Positions 12,668 through 26,500 of a stretch of 64,000 nt of DNA are shown here, in pieces. Numbering within the stretch: position 1 is the first letter of the stretch; the number at the start of each line of letters is the position of its first letter. The notes beneath the pieces are model-generated. The model was not told the origin of the DNA. It made no database searches and saw only the letters and a program-made list of their open reading frames with translations. Source of the stretch: Morella rubra (Eukaryota; Streptophyta; Magnoliopsida; Fagales; Myricaceae); the NCBI GenBank assembly GCA_003952965.2, contig CM025852.1, positions 22,476,280 through 22,540,279 on the forward strand, in the 5' to 3' direction. A program made the translations under genes and the position numbers.

Positions 12668-15600
12668 TCAACCCCACCAAAGCATCAAGCCCGTGAATAA
12701 GAGGCTAGTAAAGAATGAGAAGAAGGTGGTGTCTATGAGTCTAAGGCCACCATGACTCTCATCCGTGTTTATTCCAGCTCCTGACGGCCCTACACCAGTA
12801 CCAATCCCTCCTAGCACTCCATTGGAGGGCGTTGTTGTGTATGGACTGGTTGTTGCGGGTGTGACAGTTGTTGGTGTAGTGTTGGAAGATGTGGGTGTGG
12901 TGGTCGATGGTGTTGTTGTCACTGGTGTTGTAGTGGTGCCTGCAGCACTGAGTTATGAAAACAAAGCAAGATTTAACAACACAAACTCACAAACCAGAAA
13001 TCTTGAGGCAAGCGCATATTTGAAGGAAAAATAGGTTGGATTGAGAAACAGAGAAGACTGTCAAAACAGAAGCTTAAAGTTGGTTCTAGAGTCAAGAGTT
13101 CACGGCTAGTTTTAATATGCATTGCCGGCACCGAGACCAAGCTGCATTATTCCTAGTACTGTATCTTCAGACAAATAATTTTCATAATATAGAATGCCCA
13201 TTGTTTGTTGTATAAATTATAAGACCATCCTTTTCAGTTTCTTAAGCCTTCTAGCTTGGTCCTCGATTTTTACATGGAAATGGTATTATTAGAAGCCTTT
13301 TGTTCTCAAGATCTGCTGATAGGACACGTAATATATGTCATGTGTCCCAAAATATTTTCACAAAACTAATATATCGTTGCAGAAAATCAAGAGCATGCTC
13401 CTGTATCTTGGGAATTTTGTCAGAATGATTTAGGCCATCTACATCCCAAATGTATAACTTACTCTTCGCTTCATAGAGCTAAACCAAGTTAAAACTACAT
13501 AAAGATGTTGATGAAAAAAGAGTCCAACTAAAACATGCAAGTATAAAAGGATTATAAGCACAAAACTTCTAAGCAAAACAAAATTAGAAGCTTGAATTTG
13601 AAAGTTTTTGAACACTTTCTATCTATCTGTCTTCACTATCGACTGCATGCTATAGGAGATAGAATAATGGGAGCTTATAATCTCTCAAAAAGCATACCGG
13701 CAGCATGATTAAGGACCAGCACTTGCGATTTCACATTCTCATAGAATCATGCACTGCAAACATATATCTTTCTTCTATAAACATGAGTAATGCTTCTACT
13801 AATTTATTTCTTTCTTTTGAATGCATGACTAATATCTAAGAACGATAATCAAAGCTCGTAGTAGAGTGTTTTGTAAGAATTTGTTGCCAATCATAAATTT
13901 CAAACACCACATCAAAAATTCATAGTCCACTGTGAAAAGGGTGTTTCACTGGTATTGACCCTCGAAATTATGCACAGGTAGCTCCTCTATAAGAACAACA
14001 GTTTCAACAATTTTAAGCTTGTCAAAACCCCAATACCTAATATAAGAATATCGAACTCTTGTTAACCAACAAAGACCACCAGCTCATGTAGATCCTCTTA
14101 ACGCCTTGAGTTTCCCATAACAAATAACAGAAAATTACGAGGAATATGTTTCATAAGTAGGTGTTCCTTTGTTTTTTCAAGCATAAATAGGTTGTACTTG
14201 CTTTTGATAAATGTATGAAACACCAAACAACAGGCTATTCTTTCACGGAACTAGTTGATCTATTCCGTTGAAAAAATTGGGATCTCCCCTATCGGCATCC
14301 TCTTTTGGACTCACTAAAGCAAAATTTTAGACATCATAATGATCTACTAGAAGTTTCAGCAAAGGTCACCATGGGCAGCGGCGGAGACAAGGCCAAAAAT
14401 ACTATCTCACCCCCCTTTTTACACCTTTTCTCCTGGATCACACTCCAAAAATTGAATTATAGGATATACTTAGTTCTACTCTAGAACATAATCTAGATTA
14501 TGCCCCTCTATGACTCCATCTCCCAAGACATCAATCCTGGCTAGTAGGCTCTACTAGCATATCTCCTTCAAATCACATGTTTTTCAAAGATCAATGCCTA
14601 CCATGTGATTGGCCCCACTTAAAAGAACAGCTGTACAAAAAAGTAAGCTTGATTGATCTAAGCACAAAACTATTTTTGTGCAATTTAAGATTAATCATTT
14701 GATGCCATTACGAGGAAGTTTAGCATTCAATATAAATGAGTTTTGTACAATGAGTTTTTCCTCGAGTGGGGTCAATCCAATGGTACTGACAATCTTTGAC
14801 AGAAGAATGCGCATGCAAAAGTAGCCTACATGGGTAACTCATGGATCTTCTCTTGGCAATTTTTATGTCCTTACTTATTACCCACAAAAATAGTTTAATG
14901 TTCTTAATAAATCTACCATTCGCACAAAAGAATTGCATTAAATTGGACACAAACCTGTCACATGGGATGGGATGAATACGACTGTGTGTGGAATTTCACT
15001 GCAAAAAGATTTTGTGCGCATTTCTTGAAATATTTGTACAAGTAGAATTCCCGAATCCCAAAATCTAAAGAATTATCTAGACTTTTTCAAAAAGGAAATG
15101 ACGACAAGGAGTCTCCTTCAAAGACCGTGGAGCGGGACAAGACATGCACAACACACGAGACATCTTAAATTTCAAAATTGGCTCAAATCTCAAAAAAATG
15201 GGGCCATCTCGAGCCTATCTATGACGAAGCACTTATAATCACACAAAATAATTGCCCCCCTACCAAAGTAGAAACAGCTCTGTTTTTAAGAACTAATCGT
15301 GGACCCGCTAATGGCCTTCAGCCCCACAGCTTTTCTCTAGGTGGCCACAACTTTTTGACTCCTGGCATCCCTATGTGTCATGGGCCATGGCCTCGGTAGC
15401 TCAAACCAGACGCCGAAAAAGTATATATACATGGATGGGTTACATGGGTACACGAGGGAATATTGTCTTTTTAGTACAAAACAACTTCTTACTATTTGAT
15501 CTCGTAAAAGATTTACCTCAAAGTAAAGACACTGGATCTCCATGATTTCAGAATCTTTTTTATTAAAGTAAATAGTAATACCTACTCTCCTACAACCAAT

Positions 15601-17873
15601 AAATGCGCAATGAATGAGCAACATCATCATGCATCTTGAATCTTTAGTCAAACGACAAAAGAAAACGCATTTAGATTGGACCAAAGTAGCAAAGAGGTGG
15701 GGGCCTCAGACTTACAGACCTAGGAATGATGTAGAGCCTTGACATCTTTCACAAAGCGATGTGCTTTTCCAACTAATTTAAAGGCGGATGTTTATCCCAT
15801 CAAAATATGAACTAGAAAGGAAGGGGCTTTTAACAAAAGGACTCTCGATAAGACAGCAAAGCCAGAAAAAAAGGTCAGGTTTAAGCAGATCAGTTGTTTT
15901 TCATAATCCTGTATCCTTTCCTTTTTTATCTTTTCGGTGCCGGGTCTAATAGGCCCCCAATTAGCTTATCCTAACTTTCTTTGGATTTAAATTAGGACAA
16001 ATATTTAACCTCTAATTACAAATACAATTATAAATAGTAATTTAAACTACTAATTTTTTTGACTTCATCAATTTATATCTCTAAAAAAGATACTACAATC
16101 AAACTAGAACAAAGGGTGTTGCGAACAAGTATATGACACAATTTTGACCCTCAAATTTTAGTTTAAAACGTAATTTGATTAAATGTGAAAGGTACAAGAC
16201 CGTGTGTTAAGATTAATATTTCGTTACTCTATTTGAAATTATATTGGCATTTAACGGGCTAGAAAGCCTTTTCTCTTTAAATTATTAAAGGAAGAGTCTC
16301 ATCAACTTTCCAACCTGTCCGCAGACCTCTCGCGAGCTGTGAAAACGATTGTACCACTGCACCCAGTGCCGGAGGGTTGTGTGCAGATTGATATACAAAT
16401 TTTGGGATTAACACCAAGCATCTAACTCGCCAACACTAGACCCCATTGTAGAGCTCCGTGACAACACAGTGCGATATGGACGCGCTGATGTCGAGTCCCA
16501 CATAGGACGAGCAATAGGTGATCTTTCAGGGGACATTACCCTGCTATGCGCTAAGCTTTCACAAAACTGAAGCCCAGATTTGGTTTTTGGTGGTTTTACA
16601 TGTAAGGGCCCTCATTTTCTACAAAGAAAAGGATCCACAGGGCATGGAAACGAGAAAATTAAAGAAGAAGCAGAGAAAATTAAAGAAGAAGCAGCAACTA
16701 TCGCTTTTTTTCTTTTGGGGGTGGGTGTTTGGGGACTAAGAACTTGATATATTCGGTTGAGTTCATGGAAAATAACCAGGAAACAGGAAGGAAAAACGAA
16801 CCTGGCGCTAGAGGGGTAAACACAACCAGTAGAGCCTGCAAATCACCAACAGAAAAGAAAAAAAACACAAAACCAACAAGAGGAAAGATGAGTTCTCCGA
16901 TTTCAGAATTCTTCTTGTTATTTTTTTTTCCGTTCTTTTAATCGCAAAGTTACAAAAGAAAATTTTCCCAGTAACATTGAGGCCTACTTACTTGGGTCAG
17001 TAGTAGAAATGGCGGCGGTGCCAGAAAAATCACAGGAGCCTTGTGCTTGACCCTTCTTTTGGAAGTAGCTGTTAACAGCATAGGAGCAATGAGCCTTAAC
17101 ATTGTTAGGTTGGTAACAGGGCCCAGTTTGATGGATGGGGTTACAGTCAGCCCCAGCTCCACAGGCATAATCCAATGACTTCTGTAGGTTTGAGTCACCC
17201 ACTCCATCCTTGCAAACACACCATGTCGCACCTAATCAACACAATCCACAAAGAGCAAAAGGAGAAAGCAGATCAGCCAAGAGCACGTATGCCAGCGAAA
17301 TGTTCACTCCGAAAACAAAATCAGACAACTAGAGAAATGGAGCTCCTTTGATTTATCACTGCACAATTGAAAAAATGAGCATAGTTAACCCACACTGAAA
17401 ATCAAGGTGGTGTTGTCATGGAGAAGAAGAAGACTCCGCATTCATAATAGAAGACAAAAGAAAAATGTGGACCTATCCCATGTTCCTGACTCCTGAGCTG
17501 AAAGGAGAAAAGTTCAGCCAGAAATAAACTCTAAAGCTGGTAACTAACACCATACGATGAAAGAGAAACACACTATCCCACGGTCCACCTACATTATGTT
17601 AAATGAAACAAAAATAACAATGCCTATGGTAATGAGCAAATGGATTATGCACCCTTCCACACAAAAAAAAAAAAAAAAAAACAGAGAAGAATTTAGAGGC
17701 GTATTCATCAGCAAACTGAGACAAACAGGAGAGGGGGGGAGAAACAGACGGAGAGACAGATTGGTTTTGATTACAGCTTTAGTACTTCAAAAGAAAGAAG
17801 AGAAAAAAGCTACGAGCTTACTTGAATGGCCAGTCATGGCCAAGACGAGCACTAGAAAAGCTAAGACAGCCAT
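12668..17873 (-). CDS. Plasmodesmata callose-binding protein (X8 domain, GPI-anchored)
   Basis: Three exons on the minus strand, 17822-17873, 16992-17231 and 12668-12939, join in phase to give 187 residues. The N-terminus is a hydrophobic signal peptide (about residues 1-17). Residues 18 to about 97 form an X8/CBM43 domain with the expected cysteines: WCVC, YACG, ADC, GPCY, AHCS and GSCDF. A Thr/Pro/Ser-rich linker follows, then a hydrophobic tail ending LMLWWG that fits a GPI-anchor signal. X8 domains of this family bind callose (beta-1,3-glucan) at the neck of plasmodesmata; a role in cell-to-cell permeability is inferred. The last acceptor chosen (TGCTGCAG then GCACC) keeps the frame and makes a serine; the CAG just upstream would break it. 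Intron 2 is 4052 bp. The gene diverges from the helicase at 20518. Arabidopsis PDCB1 is the likely counterpart. Confidence 0.88.
12940..16991 (-). other. Long intron 2 of the PDCB-like gene
   Basis: 4052 bp between a GTAAGTAGG donor and a TGCTGCAG acceptor. No further coding exon is required, because the flanking codon phases match directly. The segment at about 16310-16530 is GC-richer than the rest, but I cannot assign it. No transposon boundaries were identified. Confidence 0.6.
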
Positions 17874-19280
17874 GCTTGAAGAAGGACCAGTTATTGGTTA
17901 GAAGAGGGTATCAGGGGTGTTCCGTTGAGAAAAAGCCTGTCTGCAAATGCAGCCTGTGAGAGGAATGGTCTTAATAAGCGAGTGGGCAATGGAAGAGGGG
18001 GAATATGGACACGTAGAGCGTGGGATGACAGCACTGGCTCTCTTTGTGTTCGGTGTCGGCTAGTGACGGGCGAGTGGGTCCTCTTTTGTTTGTGTTCTTT
18101 GCTCCCTGAACGTATTTTAGCTGTTCATTTTACCCTCTGCTTCTTTACCCTTTATCGAGGAGGAAAAACAGTTCGATGGGGGACACACGCATGCTAAAGA
18201 GCCTGACTACACTGCGTCAGAAATTGGTAAAACATTATGCCATGCCCTCTAGTTTTATTTATTTATTAAGTGGTGTGTGTAAATTAAAATTTTAGGAGCA
18301 GTAACAATTTTAGTTTATAAAAATATATAAAAATAAATTGTTTGAATGAATTTTATATTTATTGTAATTAAAAAATTAATTTTTGAAAGACAGTAAAAAT
18401 AATGAAAAAATAGATTATTTGAGTGAATTTTTATATATTTATTATTATTTTCTTAATTAAAATTTTAGAATAGAAATGAGTGACAATAACATTCAATTAA
18501 TTTTTAAAGACATTAACTTTTGTTACTGTTCAATTTGACGATTAAAATAATAAAAATATTTTTCAAAGACAAAACTATTAAAAACATTAAAAATTTTAAT
18601 AAATAAATAAATGATATATAAAATATAATTTTTTTAAAAAAATTCAGAGATAGTTTAACTCATCTAGGTTACTTTTTTAACTATCAAATTAAATATAGGG
18701 TGATGATTGATTAATTTTTAAATATTATGAAATGTAATCATGTAAATTAAAAATGATAAGATTTAATTTAATTTTTATTCATAAATATAAAAGCCTCTTA
18801 TAATATTTTTTTTTGTTATAAAATTGTATCCTTTTAGCTTCCTTTTGTTTCTCCGTTATTAGAAGGCAAGGGAAAGGAATAGGAACACCCTTTTGTTTTC
18901 CTTTGCGCTATTGTTGGAAGGCCAGAGAAAGGGAGAGTAACTATTTGTATTTTCTCCTTTTGATATTGAAAAAGTTCTCAATTTGTGTTCTTCGAGAAAG
19001 TAGGCGAAGCGAGTAGGACGAAAAAGTTATTTGAATGAATTTTATGAATTTATTTCAAAACCTAAAAACTGAAACAATAGCTGTATCCAACCCTCTTTCT
19101 TTTCTGGTGTACATAAACATATACATCATAGGAGCGTCTCTGCTTTACTCTTTCATTCCTCTTTTAACACAAAGATTGGTGGAGAAGATGAGCTCCCTTA
19201 GCTTTCCTAGCCTCTCTTTTCTCTCCCTCCACATCTTTTTAAGATCTTGTACTCCTACTTTGAATAAGAGATAAATAGAA

Positions 19281-19322
19281 TCTTCATCATTTTTAAATCA
19301 AAATGATAATAATCTCCTTAAC

Positions 19323-19358
<36 letters not shown>

Positions 19359-19513
19359 TCTTCATCATTTTTAAATCAAAATGATAATAATCTCCTTAAC
19401 CTATATATCTTCATCATTTTTAAATCAAAATGATAATAATCTCCTTAACCAAATATATATATATATATTTGGTTAAGGAGATTATTATCATTTTGATTTA
19501 AAAATGATGAAGA
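19281..19513. repeat. 43-bp repeat cluster with a perfect hairpin
   Basis: A 43-bp unit occurs three times in direct orientation (19281-19323, 19359-19401, 19408-19450) and once inverted (19471-19513), separated by (AT)n. The third and the inverted copy plus their (AT)n centre form a perfect 106-bp palindrome at 19408-19513. Confidence 0.93.
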
Positions 19514-19535
19514 TTCATATATATATATATAAAAG

Positions 19536-20040
19536 ATATTATTGTTAATTCATTAAATTATTAAAAATATTATTATTATATGAGAAGTGAAAAGTGTCAT
19601 TACTAATTAAATAATGTAATGTGTCAAAATAAAATAATTTAGAACATAACGACTTACATTCATAGTTATTGATGAAAAATTGTAAAAACTGAGGAAGGCC
19701 TGATGCGACGTTGTGTACAAGCCCCAGCCTGATAGATTGGGACGCTGGGTGGCCCAAAACAATTCCGAGTCGTTGAGATGCACAATGTGCTCTACGATTC
19801 CTATTGATTGTCAACTTAGCTATGGATTTTGTCTAATTTTTAAATCAAAATAATAATAATGTCCTTAATCCAGTATGCATATATAGAAAGATATTATTGT
19901 CAATTCATTAAATCACTAAAAATATTATTATCAGATGAGAGGTGTCTAGTGCCATTATTCGTTAAATAATGCAATGTGCTCCACGATTCCTATTGATTGT
20001 CAGCTTAGCTATGGACATTGTCCAATTTTTCTCTTTTGCA
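19536..20040. repeat. Diverged tandem duplication with a 166-bp indel
   Basis: The block from 19536 (AGATATTATTGTTAATTCAT) is repeated from about 19889 with roughly 10-15% difference by eye. Both copies end with the same phrase, TCCTATTGATTGTCA plus GCTTAGCTATGGA or a variant. The first copy carries 166 extra bases (19624-19789) bounded by a short repeat, AATGTG. Confidence 0.8.
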
Positions 20041-20319
20041 AGGAAAAGGAAAGAACAAAGTAAATGTTATCAGCTGGACCTGACAGTATGTAGCCCAAAA
20101 ATATACAAGCTAGGTTGTGTATCATCACTGGATTATTCGGCCCAAAGTCTGCCATCGTGTCGCCCAAGAAATTTACCAGTACGTCGGCGGAAGACAAAAA
20201 AAATGGGACTTGTCGCTCTCTCACCAGATCCATCAGAGGACTTGCCAGTCAAATCAGTCCTGATCAAACGGCATGTCGTCTACGAGACGGTGTTTGTGCC
20301 GCGCTGATTCGCATTCCAT

Positions 20320-20517
20320 AAAGAAGTATCAGTAATCAGACCAACAACTTCTTCAACCTCCCTCTAGCTCTGGTTTGTAATCTGTGTGGTCTGCACCCTT
20401 CACGAATTCTCTAAGAAGAAACGTTTGGTTGTTTGAGAGAAAACTTCTCAGAAGATCTTCTACGAGAAGAAACGTTTCCAGGGTTTCAGAAGAACCTTTT
20501 TCACAAAATTGGCAACG
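20320..20517 (+). promoter_or_regulatory. Probable 5' leader of the helicase gene
   Basis: The CT-rich sequence just before the ATG at 20518 looks like a transcribed plant leader. No ATG occurs in the last 100 bases before the start, so initiation there should be simple. The transcription start was not determined. Confidence 0.4.
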
Positions 20518-23500
20518 ATGTTGGTTCAACTTCCTCGCTTGACCAACTCTTTAAGAGATCCTTTCGACGTCGACCAGGCCTATCTCCAACGGAAACTCAT
20601 CCTCCAAAACCACAATAGGCCTCGCAAGTAACCATTTCTGTCATTTGATTCCTCTTCTATTCCTTGTTTGGTTGCTGAGAAAACCATCCGAAACCATGGG
20701 AGAGTAGAGTTCTGATCTTAATTGTATGATTAATAGAACGTATTAAAAGCTTCAAGGGAGGAATGGAACATGTTAACGCATTAGTTTTTTTTGCATGGGA
20801 ACTGGCAAACAAAGTTCTCATCTGAAATGGAGCTCGTACAAATGTCTTTGTTGGACTGATTTTTGTTTTCTTTGGCAAATATATTGAAGTTAAGGAAATG
20901 CATTCGGTTTCAATTTTCCTTTGGGTTCTAAACGGATAAGTAAACCTTTATTGGTTTGTTATATTTTTGCTCGGTTCATGTCAATAATGTCTTTGCTTCA
21001 CAATTGCTCCTTTCTTTTTTCATACTCAAGGCTATGGAAATAGTACCTGAATTTTTTGAATTGTGTTATTTCGTTCTGCTAGCTCACTTGACGAGTCAGA
21101 GCTTGCGCAGAAGATTGTACATTCCTGGGAAGAAGGTAGTCTACTGTTTTGACATCTTACTGTAACTTAATTATGCACTACACATAGGCACGTATTTCTT
21201 GAAACTTGTTATGATGTTTCATGTTTTAATTGGCTGTTGAGGTGCAGCTTCATTTGAAGTTCGCCAAGCATACAAGCAGTTTATTGCAGCCGTAGTGGAC
21301 TTGATTGATGGAGAAGTACCCTCTGAAGAGTTTCGCGAGGTGGCACTGACTGTTTATCGTCTTTTTTGTGGGCCAGGGGATGAGGATGGGAAGATTGCTG
21401 AGAAGTAAGACTTTGACTTTCCAAGGTTTTATGTTCCTGCCATTATGGTGGAAATGAAATCACAAAGGAATTGACCTTTGCCATTTTGTTGGCTGCATCT
21501 GTTTCTAACTTTGATATTCACGAGGTGAAAATGACTAATACATTATTGAAATGTTAGACCAAAACTCCCATAAAACCAGATATGACTTGCAGAATGCTGA
21601 GACTGTCGTGCTTGAATATTGTACACCATATTGGCTCATCTGTTAATTGTGGAGTTTGGATGTTACTTTGAATTTTTGGGTACTTGATTGCACTCAGCAA
21701 TACTGATGCAGGTTAGAATTGCAAAAACTTCTAGGTCATGTGGTTTCTGACACTGACCTGTGGAGAGTGGCCTCTCTAGCTCAAAATCTTTCTGGGTTGA
21801 TGTCCTGTGATCATGATCCCCTGCTTGTTTCTGAGAGGAATGTAAACGGGAATGCTGATGATGTAGAATTTGGTGCTGACCTTGTTTTCCAAGCACCGAC
21901 TAGGTTTCTGATGGATGTTTCTCTGGAGGATGGGGAATTCTTGGGTGAGGACAGCCCTCCACCTTCTTCTTCACGTCATGAAGTCTGGTATGAACATAGT
22001 GATTCTCTACATTATCCTTCTGCTACTGATGGGGCAAACTTTAATTTGAGTCGGTTAAGAGATGCATGTGATCAGATAGTTAGGGGAAGTGCTTCACAGC
22101 TTTCCCGGGATGAACTGGCAATGACCATTTGTCGGGTGCTCGACTCTGACAAGCCTGGCGAGGAGGTATATATAGCTAGTTATTTCATATTTTGGTCTCA
22201 GTCGTGTAGCTTATATTTTATGATAGAGAAGTTCCAGATGATCTCAAATGTTATTGTTTTGAATATTTGTGAAGATTGCTGGTGATTTATTGGATCTCGT
22301 AGGGGATAATGCATTTGAGACTGTTCAAGACCTTATGTCGGTAAGCATACAAACTGTTCTTATAAGCTTATTTCTACAAAATCCGTCCCCCCCCACCCCA
22401 AGAAAAATAAAAAGAAGAAGAAAAAGAAAAATGCTTTGGATTAATTGATTTTGTTGTTCCTCTTTGTTTAGAACGGTACCACCAATCTTGGGTGCTGACT
22501 GTTAATTCAAGCATCCTTTTAGATTTTCTGGTCATCCTGGTAGTCTAGTTTATTCTTGAAGAGGCTTGTTGAAACTTCTGGGTTGGAAGTTAATCCAACG
22601 AAGACTAACTTCTATTGTCGAATTTGCTTCTTTTCACCAGCATCGGAAGGAACTTGTTGATGCTATCCATCATGGGTTTCTGGTACTGAAATCAGAGAAG
22701 ACATCTTCAAATGCTCAAACACGTATGCCAAGTTATGGAACTCAGGTACCATCTGGCTCTTGTATGGAGAGGAAAAATCTTATTTAGTTATAGCTCGTTA
22801 AAAGTTTAGTTTTTTCATTAAGTCTTCCCTTGCCAATTCTGCTTAAGGTTACGGTTCAAACCGAGTCCGAAAGACAAATTGATAAACTTCGGCGCAAGGA
22901 GGAAAAACGACATAGACGAGCAACAGAATATGGGGCTGAGAGTGACTTGTCTGCTGCTGATTTTTCTTCTTTACTTCATGCGAGTGAAAAGAAAAGTCCT
23001 TTTGATGATTTGATTGGATCTGGTCCTGGGCCCCAGTCCCTCGCAGTTACAGCTCTTCCTCAAGGAACCTTCAGGAAGCATTGTAAGGGGTATGAGGAGG
23101 TCATTATCCCCCCAACACCAACTGCACAAATGAAACCTGGAGAGAAACTGGTGCCTCTCTCTCTCTAACACACACACACACACACACTCTGCCTGTAATA
23201 CATGTCCGTGTTCTTCGTAGTAAATTATCCATCTCATTTTGTTACTGCTATTTTCATGTCTCTGTCTCTCTCTGAGTGCACGTGTCTTTCTGACATGGTT
23301 GAGATTCTGGAATTCTGCCAGAAGTGGTTGCAACCACATGTGCACTGGATGTGGGTGTTGTTTTCCATGTGAAGGGGGCTTGCAAAATACTTGTTGGTGG
23401 ATATGTTTTTTTCTTATATTACAGAGAAAATTAGGAATCCCCTGTATGCATCAGACCCGGAACCTCTGCATGAGAACTTAGAGCATGACTAAACATTACA

Positions 23501-26500
23501 CACAGCCCCTTATGTGGTATAAATAGTAGCTGTCGTGCATAAGCTTGTAGATATTCCTTTCTTTTTGAAGAACTTTTATGTCTTTGAAACCTCACAATGA
23601 CTATGACCTTTTCTATTTGCAGCATAAGAATTTTTTCAAATTAGATTTCACTTGATAGTAATTGCTCTGTCAAATTAGATCAACGATTGGGTTAGCAAAG
23701 AGAAAGCAAAAGGTTTTTATCCTAAGGGAAGGTTCAGTAACGTATATTAAACCTGCTGTGAAATGCAATTTAAACAAAAATGGAATTGTGATGTTGGGGT
23801 CTTGGGTCAAGACGGGCGATATTTTAGTAGGTAAATTAACGCCTCAGATGGCGAAAGAATCGTCATATGCCCCAGAGGATAGATTATTACGTTGCTTGCT
23901 TACTTCATGCTTTTAGGAGTCATATGTTCATGTTCATACTTCTCTTACTTCATTCTCTCTCAACTCTCATATGTTGTCAGATTGAGATAAAGGAGTTAGA
24001 TGACTTTGCTCAAGCTGCTTTTCGTGGCTACAAATCGCTGAACCGTATTCAGAGCCGGATATTTCAAACAGTTTATCACACGAATGAAAATATACTGGTG
24101 AGCCATCTCCTTTATGTATGGGTACTGCATAGCAGCTAAGGTGTTGCTTTTAATATTTCTGATGCGTTTTTCTTGTACTTGCAGGTTTGTGCTCCAACAG
24201 GAGCTGGCAAAACAAATATTGCCATGATCTCTATTCTACACGAGGTGGGCAACATCTTAGCCACATCTTGGTTCCTTTGCTATTTCAATCTTTTCTATTT
24301 TCTTCTTACTCAATATGTTTTAAGATGGAAGTTCACATTTTGGTTCTATGATGATACAAATTACTTGGGCACATTGTTCATTCTATTTATGGAGAGCTCA
24401 TTTGATATCTTATGAGCTGGAGAGGTTATTTTAGTTATAGACATCCGTTCCATTAATTTTCCTTCATTTTCATTCGAGCGTCCCTCTAATTAGGTCATAT
24501 GCACAGTGCTTGTCAGTTGTGATACATGAAATATTTTCAAATCGAAGTTAACTTTGTTTTGTCACTTAGACCTTGTTTTGTCACTTAGACCATGTTTGCA
24601 AACTAAGATGTTTTGAATGTTTTGAGAATGTTGTGAAAATTGAGGTAGATTAGAATTTTATTGGATTTTGAGAAAAAATAGTGAAAAATAAAGTTTTATG
24701 GAAGTGGGTGAAAAAGTGAAGAGAGACATGATTTGAGTGAATTTTTTATGTTTATTGTATAGAAAAGATGATTTGATGGAAAGAAAGAGATGATTTTGAA
24801 ATTTTTTTAATATTATTTTCTTGACCAAAATTTGAGTTCGTTATGTTTGCATTCAAAAATTTTGGATGAGTTACAAATTTCCCAATATTTTGGGTTTGCA
24901 AACACTACCTTAATTAGGGAAAATGATTCTGGCAGTGCATGTTATAATTTATGGAATTCAGATGTATGAGGTGCGTGATATGTTCTGTGGCAGATTGCAC
25001 AGCACTTCAAGGATGGTTACTTGCATAAAGATGAGTTTAAGATAGTTTATGTTGCTCCTATGAAGGTAAAATCAACCTCTACTTTACTCTATACTGGTCT
25101 CTGTTCGTTGGATTGTCTATATAGATAATTTTGAGTGGTGGGAGTAGGTGGTGTCAGCAATCATGATTGGTGGCTTATTTCTGGTTATTTCCTTCTTAGG
25201 CATTAGCTGCAGAGGTAACGTCAACGTTTAGCCATCGCTTGTCTCCTTTGAACATGACCGTGAGAGAACTTACTGGAGACATGCAACTTTCAAGGAGCGA
25301 ACTTGAAGAAACTCAGGTTGCTTTTTGATTAAATTAGACATGGCTAAGTTTGCCATGGCAACAAGCATGGAGAAGAAGCGGCTAACTTCTTTTCTGATTG
25401 TCAATCAGATGATAGTGACAACACCTGAGAAATGGGATGTCATTACGCGCAAGAGCAGTGACATGTCACTTTCAATGCTGGTGAAGCTCTTAATTATTGA
25501 TGAAGTGCATCTCTTGAATGACGATAGAGGCCCTGTAATAGAGGCGCTCGTTGCTCGGACCCTACGTCAGGTAAAAATGCAGTGCAACATCATTTCTTCT
25601 TAATGTTTGCTATGAGTCTCAACAAGATAAATTAATTGAATATGTTGAATTGCAATTTGTGCTTGAAGATTGGATGAATTCTCCAATTCACCCACTATTA
25701 ACCCTCAGCTTTAGATACCTGTTTGTCATTAAAGTATAATTCCTGTGCCCTCCTTTCATCTGTGTTACATGTATTTGCTTATTTTGTTTATGTCATCAGG
25801 TTACTCCGATCAAGAATTAAATCCTTCTTCCCTTTTGTTTTTTGGTTCCTTTGCAGACAACACAATGTCATTAGGTTTTCCTTATTAGTTGTGAATTGCT
25901 TAAAATTTTCCACACAGCTGGTACTGAGCCTGTAGGGAGCACAGAGGCTTTTATAGATTGAGAGCTGTTGTAAAACCAAGTATTTCAGTTGCCACCATCC
26001 ATAATGAGAAGTATAACGTAGAGCACTTCTCATAAAATAAGAATGCTATGGACACTTGAGGATTGCTTTTTTCACCCTGGTTTTTGTGTGTTAGCTCAAT
26101 TTTCCGTAAAGTGATGGAAAAAATTATATCAACTGGCTATTTGCTAGAAATGTTTCACAGTGTAGAATTCTAAATATGCATGCACAATCAGTGTGGCTTA
26201 AAAAGTGAGTATTCCAGATGGTAATAGAGAAAGAATGTTAGTGTATTTGCGGTAAGCTAGTGCAGTATTAAATGGAGATGATGAGGAATATATATGTAGA
26301 TGCTGATTTCATTCTGGAAAAGCTGATGCAGAATGGTAGTCATAAAACCTTTGTTTTGCCATGTAACATCAGTATTTTTCAAAGAGCGTAATTACTGCTT
26401 AAAGCTATAATGTAGGTGAATTTTTAGGTCCTGCAAACATTTAGTTTTTTAAAAATAAGCAAAGTCACAGTCTTGGTATGAATTGTTCTCCGACACCCTT

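Larger units (their letters stand above)
17874..20517. other. Divergent intergenic region, PDCB-like and helicase genes
   Basis: 2.6 kb of mostly AT-rich DNA holding both promoters. It contains an AT-rich tract (18250-18830), repeats and a perfect hairpin (19281-19513), and a tandem duplication (19536-20040). The GC-richer end at 20290-20517 is probably the helicase promoter and 5' leader. Confidence 0.6.

Noticed and set aside
12765..13034. Plus-strand Val/Gly-rich frame opposite the PDCB tail
   Set aside because: It is the antisense of the Thr/Pro-rich linker, which explains its biased composition.
15178..15684. Open frames on both strands in the PDCB intron
   Set aside because: No splice sites, domains or family similarity; the flanking exons join in phase without them.
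22971..23345. Minus-strand 124-codon frame
   Set aside because: It is antisense to helicase exon 7 and to a CT/CA microsatellite.
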